Source: Bacteroidota bacterium (GTDB taxonomy: Bacteria > Bacteroidota > Bacteroidia > Flavobacteriales_F > PHOS-HE28). From it: a DNA stretch of 6,188 bases. The stretch is taken from NCBI GenBank assembly GCA_963169595.1, contig CAUJFM010000201.1:1-6188 (forward strand). Reading direction: 5' to 3'. This document shows positions 1 to 5,420 of this stretch, piece after piece (within the stretch, counting starts at the first letter, position 1; each line of letters opens with the position of its first letter). Both the position numbers and the translations under genes were made by a program. The notes under the pieces were generated by a model. The model saw only the letters and a program-made list of their open reading frames with translations, searched no databases and had not been told where the DNA came from.

Positions 1-175
1 GCTGGGCAAGCAGGCCCTCGAGGCTACGGGCCTGAAGGCGGTGGACATCATCAAGCAGATCGGTCCGCTGATCAAGGGGGGCGGCGGTGGCCAGCCCGAT
101 TTCGCCACGGCCGGCGGCAAAGAGCCCGGCGGCATGGCCGATGCGCTGAAGAAGGCGGCGGAGTTGTTGGGGTGA
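1..175 (+). CDS. alaS: Alanine--tRNA ligase, C-terminal fragment (5' truncated by window edge)
   Basis: This is the last 57 codons of an open frame that enters from the left edge (first full codon at position 2) and stops with TGA at 173-175. The visible protein contains the glycine-rich signature GGGGGQPDFATAGGK at fragment residues 26-40, followed by a short amphipathic helix (MADALKKAAELLG). This matches the extreme C-terminus of alanyl-tRNA synthetase, the C-Ala/DHHA1 domain, where E. coli AlaRS has a comparable GGGRPDMAQAGG stretch. The full enzyme is cytoplasmic and charges tRNA-Ala with alanine. The C-terminal domain helps bind tRNA and links the aminoacylation and editing domains. The catalytic and editing domains lie outside the window and cannot be checked. 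The family call rests on this one motif and its terminal position, but the motif is quite specific. The gene is convergent with the small membrane-protein gene that follows. Confidence 0.88.
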   Translation, partial: LGKQALEATGLKAVDIIKQIGPLIKGGGGGQPDFATAGGKEPGGMADALKKAAELLG

Positions 176-187
176 TCCTGGAAAGCA

Positions 188-216
188 GAACGCCCCTCCG
201 TGATGGAGAGGCGTTC
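188..216. terminator. Hairpin between convergent alaS and DUF5684-like gene
   Basis: The arms GAACGCCCCTCC (188-199) and GGAGAGGCGTTC (205-216) pair over 12 positions with a single C-A mismatch and a 5-base GTGAT loop. The hairpin starts 12 bases after the alaS stop and ends 22 bases before the stop of the opposing gene. That is where a bidirectional terminator would sit. Neither strand has a clear T-run after the stem, so it is not a textbook intrinsic terminator. It could act as an mRNA 3'-end stabiliser, or as a terminator with weak U-tract dependence. Confidence 0.6.
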
Positions 217-238
217 CTAGGTTCGGTCAGGTAAAGCT

Positions 239-697
239 TCAGACCAGCTGGGGGTCTGGGCGTCTCACCTTGTGCGAGGGCGGCAGCGGTACATCCGCTC
301 CATGCACCGGGCCCAAGTAGCGGGTCTCGTAATCCAGGCCGAGGTTCAGGATGTACAGCCCATTGAGCAGGATCACCAGCACATAGTCCAAGGTGGTGCG
401 CTTGCCGAAGCTCTGGCAGACCTCGATCCACACCTTGGGGGCGAAGTAGAGCTGGCCGTAGATGGGGATGAAGAATTGCAGCACATGGCTGGCCGGCCGG
501 CCGACGATCTTCAGGATCACCACCAGGTTCCAGATGGGAACGATGGATGCGATGCCCGGCTGTCCCGCCTTCTCGTACAGGCGCCATTGGGCCACGATGG
601 CGATGATGCTGACGAAGATGAGCGCGTAGTAGAACGCGTTGCCCATCTTGGCATAGAGGAGATCGTGTACGTGGATGAGGGTTTGCAGGATGTCCAT
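239..697 (-). CDS. Small integral membrane protein, DUF5684-like
   Basis: The gene encodes 152 residues from ATG at 697-695 to TGA at 241-239. The protein is strongly hydrophobic, with likely membrane segments near residues 21-38, 48-65, 71-86 and 104-120 and a polar proline-rich tail (about 131-152). The stretch WRLYEKAGQPGIASIVPIWN (38-57), followed by a hydrophobic segment ending KIVGRP (63-68), resembles the DUF5684 pattern. In that family an aromatic/Arg-Lys stretch precedes KAG-x-P-G-(W/I)-x-(S/A)-I-(V/I)-P-I-(W/Y)-N. This domain occurs in small Bacteroidota membrane proteins and is sometimes found at the N-terminus of signal peptidase I homologues. No catalytic Ser/Lys pair of a peptidase follows here, so it is a stand-alone membrane module of unknown function. 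No Shine-Dalgarno sequence precedes the ATG (upstream minus-strand bases are CCTAACTCCTGCGGCC), which is usual in Bacteroidota. The gene is convergent with alaS and lies downstream of the response regulator on the same strand, but 176 bp away, so it probably has its own promoter. Confidence 0.75.
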   Translation of the reverse strand: MDILQTLIHVHDLLYAKMGNAFYYALIFVSIIAIVAQWRLYEKAGQPGIASIVPIWNLVVILKIVGRPASHVLQFFIPIYGQLYFAPKVWIEVCQSFGKRTTLDYVLVILLNGLYILNLGLDYETRYLGPVHGADVPLPPSHKVRRPDPQLV

Positions 698-745
698 GGC
701 CGCAGGAGTTAGGTTGGACGTTAGTTACACCCGCCCGGCTAAGGC

Positions 746-774
746 GGTGGTTCCGTACGGAAGACGGTCCCACC
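746..774. repeat. 12-bp perfect palindrome inside a flanking inverted repeat
   Basis: TTCCGTACGGAA at 751-762 is a perfect 12-base palindrome. It is flanked by GGTGG (746-750) and CCACC (770-774), which could extend the arms across a 7-base bulge. It lies 54 bp upstream of the DUF5684-like start codon. A dimeric regulator could bind such a site, but nothing in the window identifies a partner, and a palindrome of this size can occur by chance. The role is inferred. Confidence 0.35.
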
Positions 775-862
775 CCCGGGAGGTTGCCTCTACAACGCTA
801 CCGTCCATCCACCGTGGTATGTGGACAACGACGAACGGGACCAACAGTGCAGGCAACGGCAG

Positions 863-872
863 CCCGGCCGGG
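863..872. terminator. GC palindrome abutting the response regulator stop codon
   Basis: CCCGGCCGGG (863-872) is a perfect 10-base self-complementary sequence beginning one base after the TGA of the minus-strand response regulator gene. It could contribute to a 3'-end structure, but it has no loop and no following T-run. A perfect palindrome must open several bases to fold as a hairpin, so the stem would be short. This is a weak call. Confidence 0.2.
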
Positions 873-873
873 A

Positions 874-2049
874 TCAGCCCCTGGGCACCGCGTAGGCCTT
901 CACATCCGCCTCGGTGATCTCCTTACCGCTGAGGATCACCAACCGCTCGATCACGTTGCGCAGCTCGCGCACATTGCCGGTCCAGGGCAGCTTCTGGAGC
1001 TCCTTGATGGCCTTGTCGGCGATCTTCTTGGGGGCGATGCCCTGGTCGCCGCAGACCTGCTCGATGAAATGGGCCGCCAGGAGGGGGATGTCCTCCAGGC
1101 GCTCGCTGAGGCTGGGCACATGGATGGGGATCACGCTCAGGCGGTGGTAGAGGTCCTCACGGAAGTTCCCGGCCGCGATCTCCTTCTTCAGGTCCTTGTT
1201 GGTGGCGGCGATCACCCGAACGTTCACCTGCACGTCCCTGTCGCCGCCCACGGGCGTGATGCGGCCCTCCTGCAGGGCCCGGAGCACCTTGGCCTGAGCC
1301 GCCAGCGCCATGTCGCCGATCTCGTCCAGGAAGAGGGTTCCGCCATCGGCCAGCTCGAACTTGCCCTTGCGGTCCTTGATGGCGCTGGTGAAGCTGCCCT
1401 TCATGTGGCCGAACAGCTCACTCTCGATGAGCTCGCCGGGGATGGCCGCGCAGTTCACCTCGATGTAGGGGCCGTTCGCACGGTTGCTCTTCTGGTGGAT
1501 CATGCGGGCCACGCCCTCCTTGCCCGCGCCGTTGCCGCCGGTGATGAGCACGCGCGCATCGCTGGGCGCCACCTTCTCGATCATGTCGCGGATCTCCTGC
1601 AGGGCCTTGCTCTCGCCGATCATCTGCACGCCCTGGCCCTTGGCCTTCCCCACCTTGCTGCGGAGCACCTTGGTCTCCTGCACCAGGTTGCCGCGGTCCA
1701 GCGCGTTGCGCACGCTCACCAGGATCCGGTTGATGTCCGGTGGTTTCTGGATGAAGTCGAAGGCGCCCTTCTTCAAGGCATCCACGGCGGTGTCGATGGT
1801 GCCGTGCCCGCTGATCATCACCACGGGCAGGTCGGGGTCGTGGGCCTGCAGCTTCTCCAGCACCTCGATGCCGTCCATCTTGGGCATCTTGATGTCGCAG
1901 AGCACCAGGTCGAACTTGCCCTTCCGGGCCTTGTCCACACCCGCGGCACCGTCCTCGGCCTCGTCCACCTTGTGGCCTTCGTGTTCCAGGATCTCGCGCA
2001 GGGCGTAGCGGATGGCTTTTTCGTCGTCGATGAGGAGAATGGTGGCCAT
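874..2049 (-). CDS. Sigma-54-type response regulator (receiver + AAA+), without DNA-binding domain
   Basis: The protein has 391 residues. A CheY-like receiver occupies about 3-118, with the acidic pair D8/D9, phospho-acceptor D52 in LCDIKMPKMDG, S80 and K102. A short linker leads to an NtrC-type AAA+ domain (about 143-375): Walker A GGNGAGKE (171-178), sigma-54 contact loop GSFTSA (218-223, canonical GAFTGA), Walker B TLFLDE (238-243), sensor I around AATN (281-284), arginine-finger region FREDLYHR (296-303) and sensor II WTGNVRELRN (356-365). It ends about 16 residues after the sensor II helix, so the usual Fis-type helix-turn-helix is missing. The family receives phosphate from a histidine kinase and hydrolyses ATP to remodel sigma-54 polymerase. 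No kinase gene is in the window. I chose ATG 2049-2047 because MATILLIDDE begins directly with receiver strand beta-1. An upstream ATG at 2088 would add 13 residues (MQQPIGQNGNFGP) of no family character. HTH-less relatives of about 390 residues are, from memory, common in Bacteroidota. Confidence 0.9.
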   Translation of the reverse strand: MATILLIDDEKAIRYALREILEHEGHKVDEAEDGAAGVDKARKGKFDLVLCDIKMPKMDGIEVLEKLQAHDPDLPVVMISGHGTIDTAVDALKKGAFDFIQKPPDINRILVSVRNALDRGNLVQETKVLRSKVGKAKGQGVQMIGESKALQEIRDMIEKVAPSDARVLITGGNGAGKEGVARMIHQKSNRANGPYIEVNCAAIPGELIESELFGHMKGSFTSAIKDRKGKFELADGGTLFLDEIGDMALAAQAKVLRALQEGRITPVGGDRDVQVNVRVIAATNKDLKKEIAAGNFREDLYHRLSVIPIHVPSLSERLEDIPLLAAHFIEQVCGDQGIAPKKIADKAIKELQKLPWTGNVRELRNVIERLVILSGKEITEADVKAYAVPRG

Positions 2050-2117
2050 GGGGCCAAAGTTCCCGTTTTGCCCGATCGGTTGCTGCATCGTTCCACACTG
2101 GGCGATACCTTGTGGCC
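2050..2117. promoter_or_regulatory. Divergent intergenic region, response regulator / nhaA
   Basis: These 68 bp separate two divergent start codons and must hold at least part of both promoters. On the minus strand AACTTTGG (around 2053-2060) resembles the Bacteroidota -7 element TAnnTTTG but lies only about 7 bases before the ATG. On the plus strand TACCTTGT (2106-2113) resembles the same box but overlaps the possible GTG start. Both would imply leaderless or shifted transcripts, so neither is called as a promoter. I found no sigma-54 site (GG-N10-GC in a TGGCAC/TTGC context). Confidence 0.4.
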
Positions 2118-3440
2118 ATGCGTAAGGACCCGATAGACCGTCTGCTTAAACCGATCGACAGCTTCATCCACGACCAGGCCGCTTCCGGCACCGTCCTGTT
2201 CATTTCCACGGCCATCGCTTTGTTCCTGGCCAATTCGCATTGGCGTGATGCCTATCACGACTTCTGGACCCATTCGGTGGGGTTCAAGGTGGGCGACTTC
2301 ATCCTGGAGAAGGACCTACTGCACCTGATCAACGACGGCCTGATGGCCATGTTCTTCTTCGTGGTGGCCTTGGAGCTGAAGCGCGAATTCGTCGGTGGGG
2401 AATTCTCCAACTTGCGCAATGCGTTGCTGCCCATCGGCGCCTCGATCGGCGGCATGGCCTTCCCGGCCCTGATCTATCTGTTCATCGTGGGGCCCGGTAG
2501 CCCGGAGTCGGTGGGGTGGGGTATCCCGATGGGCACCGACACGGCCTTCGTGCTGGGCCTGCTGGCCATGCTGGGCAAGCGCGTGCCCCCGGCTATCAAG
2601 GTCTTCTTCATCTCCACCGCCGTGTCCGACGACATCGGCGCGGTTTCGGTGATCGCCCTGTTCTACACCTCCGATATCTCCATGACCAACCTGCTGCTGG
2701 GCGGAGTGTTCATGGTGACCCTCATCGCCATGAACCTGTTGGGCGTGCGGAGCGTGCTGGCTTACGGGCTGGTGGGCATTGGTGGCCTGTGGCTGGCCTT
2801 TCTGCTGAGCGGGGTGCATGCCACGGTAGCAGGGGTGCTCGCGGCGCTGGCCATCCCGGCACGCACCAAGATGAGCGAGGCCAGCTACCCGGCACGCCTG
2901 CGTGAGCTGGCCGACAAGTTCGCCGCCATGCCCAACGCCCCAGGCAATACGATCAGCAGCGACCAGCTCTACCTGATCCGCAAGGTGAAGCGCTTCAGCA
3001 CCTACGCCGAGACGCCCCTGCAGCGCCTCGAACAAGGCCTGCACCCGTGGGTGGCCTTCGGCGTGCTGCCGCTCTTCGCTTTGGCCAACGCGGGCATCGA
3101 GCTGCCCACCTCGTTCACCGGCCTGCTCGACAGCAAGGTAACGCTCGGCCTCCTGCTCGGTCTGGTGGTCGGCAAGCCGCTGGGCCTGCTGCTGATGAGC
3201 TGGGCGCTGGTGAAGCTGCGTCTCGGCCAGTTGTCCTCCGGGGTCAACTGGACCCAGATGGTGGCCATCTCGGTGATGTCGGGCCTGGGGTTCACCATGG
3301 CCGTCTTTATCAACGAACTGGCCTTCGACGATGCCGTGGTGCGCGACCAGGCGAAGCTGGGCATTCTGTTCGCATCGCTGGTGGCCGGAGGCCTCGGTGT
3401 GCTGCTGTTCCGCTTCGGTCCGGCGGCATCGAGGCCGTGA
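2118..3440 (+). CDS. nhaA: Na+/H+ antiporter NhaA
   Basis: The 440-residue polytopic inner-membrane protein exchanges cytoplasmic Na+ (or Li+) for external protons and so controls pH and sodium tolerance. Family signatures are in order: INDGLMAMFFFVVALELKRE (71-90), GTDTAF with D141 (equivalent of E. coli D133), the ion-binding pair D171-D172 in SDDIGAV (E. coli D163/D164, same 30-residue spacing), SGVHATVAG with H234 (E. coli H225 region), PLFALANAG (318-326), and K353 in VGKPLG (E. coli K300). GLGFTMAVFI marks the last helices. Between the helix ending near residue 248 and the LHPWVAF motif (309) is a hydrophilic loop about 45 residues longer than in E. coli. Long loops of this type occur in many non-enterobacterial NhaA proteins. 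I used ATG 2118. An in-frame GTG at 2112 would add two residues, and there is no clear ribosome-binding site to decide. The gene is divergent from the response regulator and separated from the downstream secreted-protein gene by 57-72 bp. Confidence 0.95.
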   Translation: MRKDPIDRLLKPIDSFIHDQAASGTVLFISTAIALFLANSHWRDAYHDFWTHSVGFKVGDFILEKDLLHLINDGLMAMFFFVVALELKREFVGGEFSNLRNALLPIGASIGGMAFPALIYLFIVGPGSPESVGWGIPMGTDTAFVLGLLAMLGKRVPPAIKVFFISTAVSDDIGAVSVIALFYTSDISMTNLLLGGVFMVTLIAMNLLGVRSVLAYGLVGIGGLWLAFLLSGVHATVAGVLAALAIPARTKMSEASYPARLRELADKFAAMPNAPGNTISSDQLYLIRKVKRFSTYAETPLQRLEQGLHPWVAFGVLPLFALANAGIELPTSFTGLLDSKVTLGLLLGLVVGKPLGLLLMSWALVKLRLGQLSSGVNWTQMVAISVMSGLGFTMAVFINELAFDDAVVRDQAKLGILFASLVAGGLGVLLFRFGPAASRP

Positions 3441-3447
3441 TTTTTTT
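3416..3447 (+). terminator. Possible weak intrinsic terminator after nhaA
   Basis: Seven T residues (3441-3447) immediately follow the nhaA TGA. Just before them, CGGTC (3416-3420) can pair with GGCCG (3433-3437) around a 12-base loop, or CGGC (3421-3424) with GCCG (3434-3437). The stem has only 4-5 pairs and lies inside the last codons of nhaA, so termination would be inefficient. The T-run is the strongest part of the signal. Confidence 0.3.
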
Positions 3448-3458
3448 GGTCCGTCTGT

Positions 3459-3466
3459 TACCTTTT
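3459..3466 (+). promoter_or_regulatory. Candidate Bacteroidota -7 element for the secreted-protein gene
   Basis: TACCTTTT matches the Bacteroidota -7 consensus TAnnTTTG except at the last base. It lies 31 bases before the ATG at 3498, giving a plausible leader of about 25 bases. The only upstream TTTG (3445-3448) is 10 bases away instead of about 19, so the -33 element is not convincing. The call rests on the -7 match and its position. Confidence 0.3.
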
Positions 3467-3497
3467 TCCAGGTCGGTGCGTCCCATGCAGCAACATC

Positions 3498-4370
3498 ATG
3501 CATCGACCGAACATGGAACAGACCTTACGCCATCTTGCCATCATCCCTTTGCTGAGCTCCACCCTGGCCCTGGCCCAGGTGCCCAACGGGAGCTTTGAAC
3601 AATGGACCGATTTCGGGACCTATTCCGACCCGGAGGGTTGGACCAGCTTGAACGGCCTCGTCGTCATGCTGGGCGGTGAGCCGACCTGCGAGGCGGTCTC
3701 CCCGGGTGTGATCGGTGCCAAGGCCCTCATGCTCACCACCGAGATCGTGCCAGGCATGGGCATGTTCCCCGGCATGCTCCTATCCGGCTCGGCCGATGCC
3801 GAGGTGGATGGGTTCCCGTACACCGCACGTCCCGCCTCGCTCGATGGGCAGTGGAAGGCCGACCTGGCCACGGGCGATCAAGCTTCGGTGATCATCACCT
3901 TGTCCGTGTGGAACAATGACCTGGGCGAGCGCGAAGTGATCGGGATGGGCATGGCCGAACTGACCAGTGACCAGGCGAACTGGACGGCTTTCTCCGCCGC
4001 CATCACCTACGTATCCGCTGCCTCCCCCGATACGGCCAGCATCACCATCCTCTCCGGCAATGGCGGGGAGACCGAGAGCAGCACGCTCTGGGTGGATGCG
4101 CTGACCTTCGGGAACACGGTGGGCGTAGAGGAGGGCCAGGGTGCGAACGTGCTGCTGTACCCGCAGCCCATGGCCGATGTGCTGAACCTGGTCGTGGAGG
4201 TGCCGGTGCGGTCCGTGGAACTGTGGTCCGCTGATGGCCGTCTGGTCCGCACGGAGCGTCCCGGGACCGAGCGCGTCTCGCTCCCCACGGCCGATCTGCC
4301 TGCAGGGGCCTATGTGCTCGTGGCCCGCATGGCCGATGCCACCGTGTTGCGCCGCACCGTGGTGAAATAG
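3498..4370 (+). CDS. Secreted jelly-roll-like protein with type IX secretion C-terminal sorting domain
   Basis: The 290-residue protein has three parts. Residues 1-26 form a Sec signal peptide: hydrophobic LAIIPLLSSTLALA, likely cleaved at ALA/QV. Residues 27-206 form a beta-rich region that starts NGSFEQW and includes PEGW (45-48), YTARPASLDGQWKADL (108-123) and TLWVDALTF (196-204). This resembles carbohydrate-binding-module-like or PCMD-type jelly rolls in Bacteroidota surface proteins. Residues 211-290 look like a type A Por sorting domain: LLYPQPMADVLNL (219-231), ELWSADGRLVR (241-251), LPAGAYVLVAR (267-277) and terminal VLRRTVVK. The usual YPNP appears as YPQP (221-224). The protein should cross the inner membrane by Sec and the outer membrane by the type IX system, ending at the surface or released. 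The ligand is unknown and no enzyme motif is visible. The stretch 76-96 is methionine-rich (GMGMFPGM). A start at 3513 (MEQTLRHL) would give an equally good, shorter signal peptide. The gene appears monocistronic. Confidence 0.78.
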   Translation: MHRPNMEQTLRHLAIIPLLSSTLALAQVPNGSFEQWTDFGTYSDPEGWTSLNGLVVMLGGEPTCEAVSPGVIGAKALMLTTEIVPGMGMFPGMLLSGSADAEVDGFPYTARPASLDGQWKADLATGDQASVIITLSVWNNDLGEREVIGMGMAELTSDQANWTAFSAAITYVSAASPDTASITILSGNGGETESSTLWVDALTFGNTVGVEEGQGANVLLYPQPMADVLNLVVEVPVRSVELWSADGRLVRTERPGTERVSLPTADLPAGAYVLVARMADATVLRRTVVK

Positions 4371-4381
4371 CCCGTTCGTTA

Positions 4382-4434
4382 CAAGCCACAGTTGAAGGCC
4401 GTCCTGGTGGGCGGCCTTCAGCATGGGTGGCTTG
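4382..4434. terminator. Two-tier hairpin between convergent secreted-protein and YitT genes
   Basis: The inner stem pairs TGAAGGCCGTCC (4393-4404) with GGGCGGCCTTCA (4409-4420): 12 pairs, one of them a T-G wobble on the plus strand, around a 4-base TGGT loop. An outer perfect 8-bp stem pairs CAAGCCAC (4382-4389) with GTGGCTTG (4427-4434), leaving an internal loop of 3 and 6 bases. The structure starts 11 bases after the TAG of the plus-strand gene and ends 2 bases before the TAA of the minus-strand gene, so it almost fills the convergent gap. It is a good candidate for a bidirectional terminator or 3'-end protector. No T-run follows on either strand. Confidence 0.7.
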
Positions 4435-4436
4435 CG

Positions 4437-5402
4437 TTAGTGTGCCCGGCGCTTGCGCATGATGCCTCCGCGCACATCCTTCACCGGGCTCATTACAATG
4501 AAGGCGTTGGGATCGATCTTTTCCACTTCGTTCAGGAAGCGTCCCACCTCCAGACGGGTGAGCACGCAGTACAGGATGTCCACTTCGTGGGCGTGTGCGC
4601 CTTTGGTGAAGCCGCGCTTGCCGCTGTACACGGTGATGCCCCGTCCCATCACGTTGGCGATCATGTGGCGGATCTCGGCGTGGTGCGGACTGGTGATGGT
4701 GACCCCGGTGTATTCCTCAATGCCTTCCACCACCAGGTCCAGGGTCTTGCTCGCTGCCAGGTAGGTGATCATGGCGTACATCGCGGTTTCCAGATCGATG
4801 AGCCAGGCGGCCACCGAGAAGACCGCCACGTTGATGAGCAGGATGACATCCCCGATGGTGACGCCGATCCGCCGGCCCAGCGCCAGGGCCAGCACCTCCG
4901 TCCCGTCAAGCACGCTGCCACCGCGTACGGCCAGGCCGATGCCCGTGCCCAGGAAGAAGCCACCGAAGGCGGCCACCAGCAGCTTGTCGTGTGTCACATC
5001 CGGGAAGTGGACCAGTGAGGTTGTCAGGGCCAGCGCACCGATGGCGATACCGGCCCGAAGTGCAAAGGCCCGGCCCACCAATCGGTAGGCGAGGAAGAGG
5101 AAGGGCAGGTTGATGAGCACGAGCAGCACCGAGAAGGAAAGCCCGGTGAGCCGCACTGCGAGCAGCGCGATGCCCGTGGCCCCACCATCCAGGAACCCGT
5201 TGGGCAGCAGGAAGCCCTCCAGGCCGAAGGCGGCCGAGATCACCCCGAGACCGATGAAGAGGGCGTCCTTGAGCGCGTGCACCACGTTGATACGGGCCTG
5301 CAACAGGCGCTTGGCGTGGTGGTAGGAGGAGCGCTCACCCCGCCTCACCGAGGCCGGTTCGGGCAGAGCACGGAGCAGGGCACGATGGACGGATCTCCGC
5401 AT
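4437..5402 (-). CDS. YitT family membrane protein with C-terminal DUF2179 domain
   Basis: The gene encodes 321 residues. A basic N-terminal extension (about 1-42) precedes a membrane region with likely helices near 45-64, 72-87, 90-108, 113-130, 141-159 and 183-203. The region contains two related glycine-rich motifs, DGGATGIALL (72-81) and RGGSVLDGTEVLALAL (160-175). This duplicated pattern typifies the YitT/DUF161 family. The C-terminal part (about 225-321) is a soluble DUF2179-type domain with GVTITSPH (233-240), MGRGITVYSGKRGF (252-265), VDILYCVLTRLEV (274-286) and DPNAFIV (297-303). DUF2179 resembles PII-like/ACT-type small-molecule sensor folds, so ligand-controlled transport is a reasonable inference, but no substrate is established for the family that I can cite. 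The start follows the upstream Ppx/GppA stop by 18 bp on the same strand, which suggests one transcript. The basic first 40 residues are not family-like, and an internal start is possible. The 3' end meets a strong convergent hairpin. Confidence 0.88.
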   Translation of the reverse strand: MRRSVHRALLRALPEPASVRRGERSSYHHAKRLLQARINVVHALKDALFIGLGVISAAFGLEGFLLPNGFLDGGATGIALLAVRLTGLSFSVLLVLINLPFLFLAYRLVGRAFALRAGIAIGALALTTSLVHFPDVTHDKLLVAAFGGFFLGTGIGLAVRGGSVLDGTEVLALALGRRIGVTIGDVILLINVAVFSVAAWLIDLETAMYAMITYLAASKTLDLVVEGIEEYTGVTITSPHHAEIRHMIANVMGRGITVYSGKRGFTKGAHAHEVDILYCVLTRLEVGRFLNEVEKIDPNAFIVMSPVKDVRGGIMRKRRAH

Positions 5403-5420
5403 GGGCGGAAGATAGTGCGC

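Larger units (their letters stand above)
698..873. other. Gene-free intergenic region with palindromes
   Basis: This 176-bp stretch separates the start of the DUF5684-like gene from the end of the response regulator gene, both on the minus strand. I see no credible coding frame, no tRNA and no good match to the Bacteroidota promoter pattern (TTTG, about 19 bases, TAnnTTTG) on the minus strand. It should contain the leader and promoter of the DUF5684-like gene and the 3' end of the response regulator transcript. Its visible structure is the perfect palindrome at 751-762 and a GC-only palindrome at 863-872. Confidence 0.5.

Noticed and set aside
72..773. A 233-codon minus-strand frame spanning alaS end and the DUF5684-like gene
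   Set aside because: It is Arg/Pro/His-rich, overlaps two better-supported genes and the hairpin between them, and has no recognisable domain.
675..917. An 80-codon plus-strand frame covering the 698-873 gap
   Set aside because: It overlaps the start of the DUF5684-like gene and the end of the response regulator. It has no start signal and a composition typical of random GC-rich sequence.
2050..2117. Possible sigma-54 (-24/-12) promoter between the response regulator and nhaA
   Set aside because: The nearest candidate on the minus strand (TGGAAC...GC) has the wrong GG-to-GC spacing and lacks the TTGC part.
784..2136. A 450-codon plus-strand frame opposite the response regulator
   Set aside because: It is antisense to a gene with full receiver and AAA+ motifs. 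Its product is rich in His, Leu, Ala and Asp with no domain pattern, which is typical of the frame opposite a GC-rich gene.
2316..3503. A 395-codon minus-strand frame opposite nhaA
   Set aside because: The product is a Gln/His/Gly-rich low-information sequence opposite an unmistakable NhaA. It is a shadow frame.
3782..4424. Minus-strand frame opposite the secreted-protein gene
   Set aside because: It is His/Gly/Arg-rich, antisense to a gene with a signal peptide and sorting domain, and it runs across the convergent hairpin.
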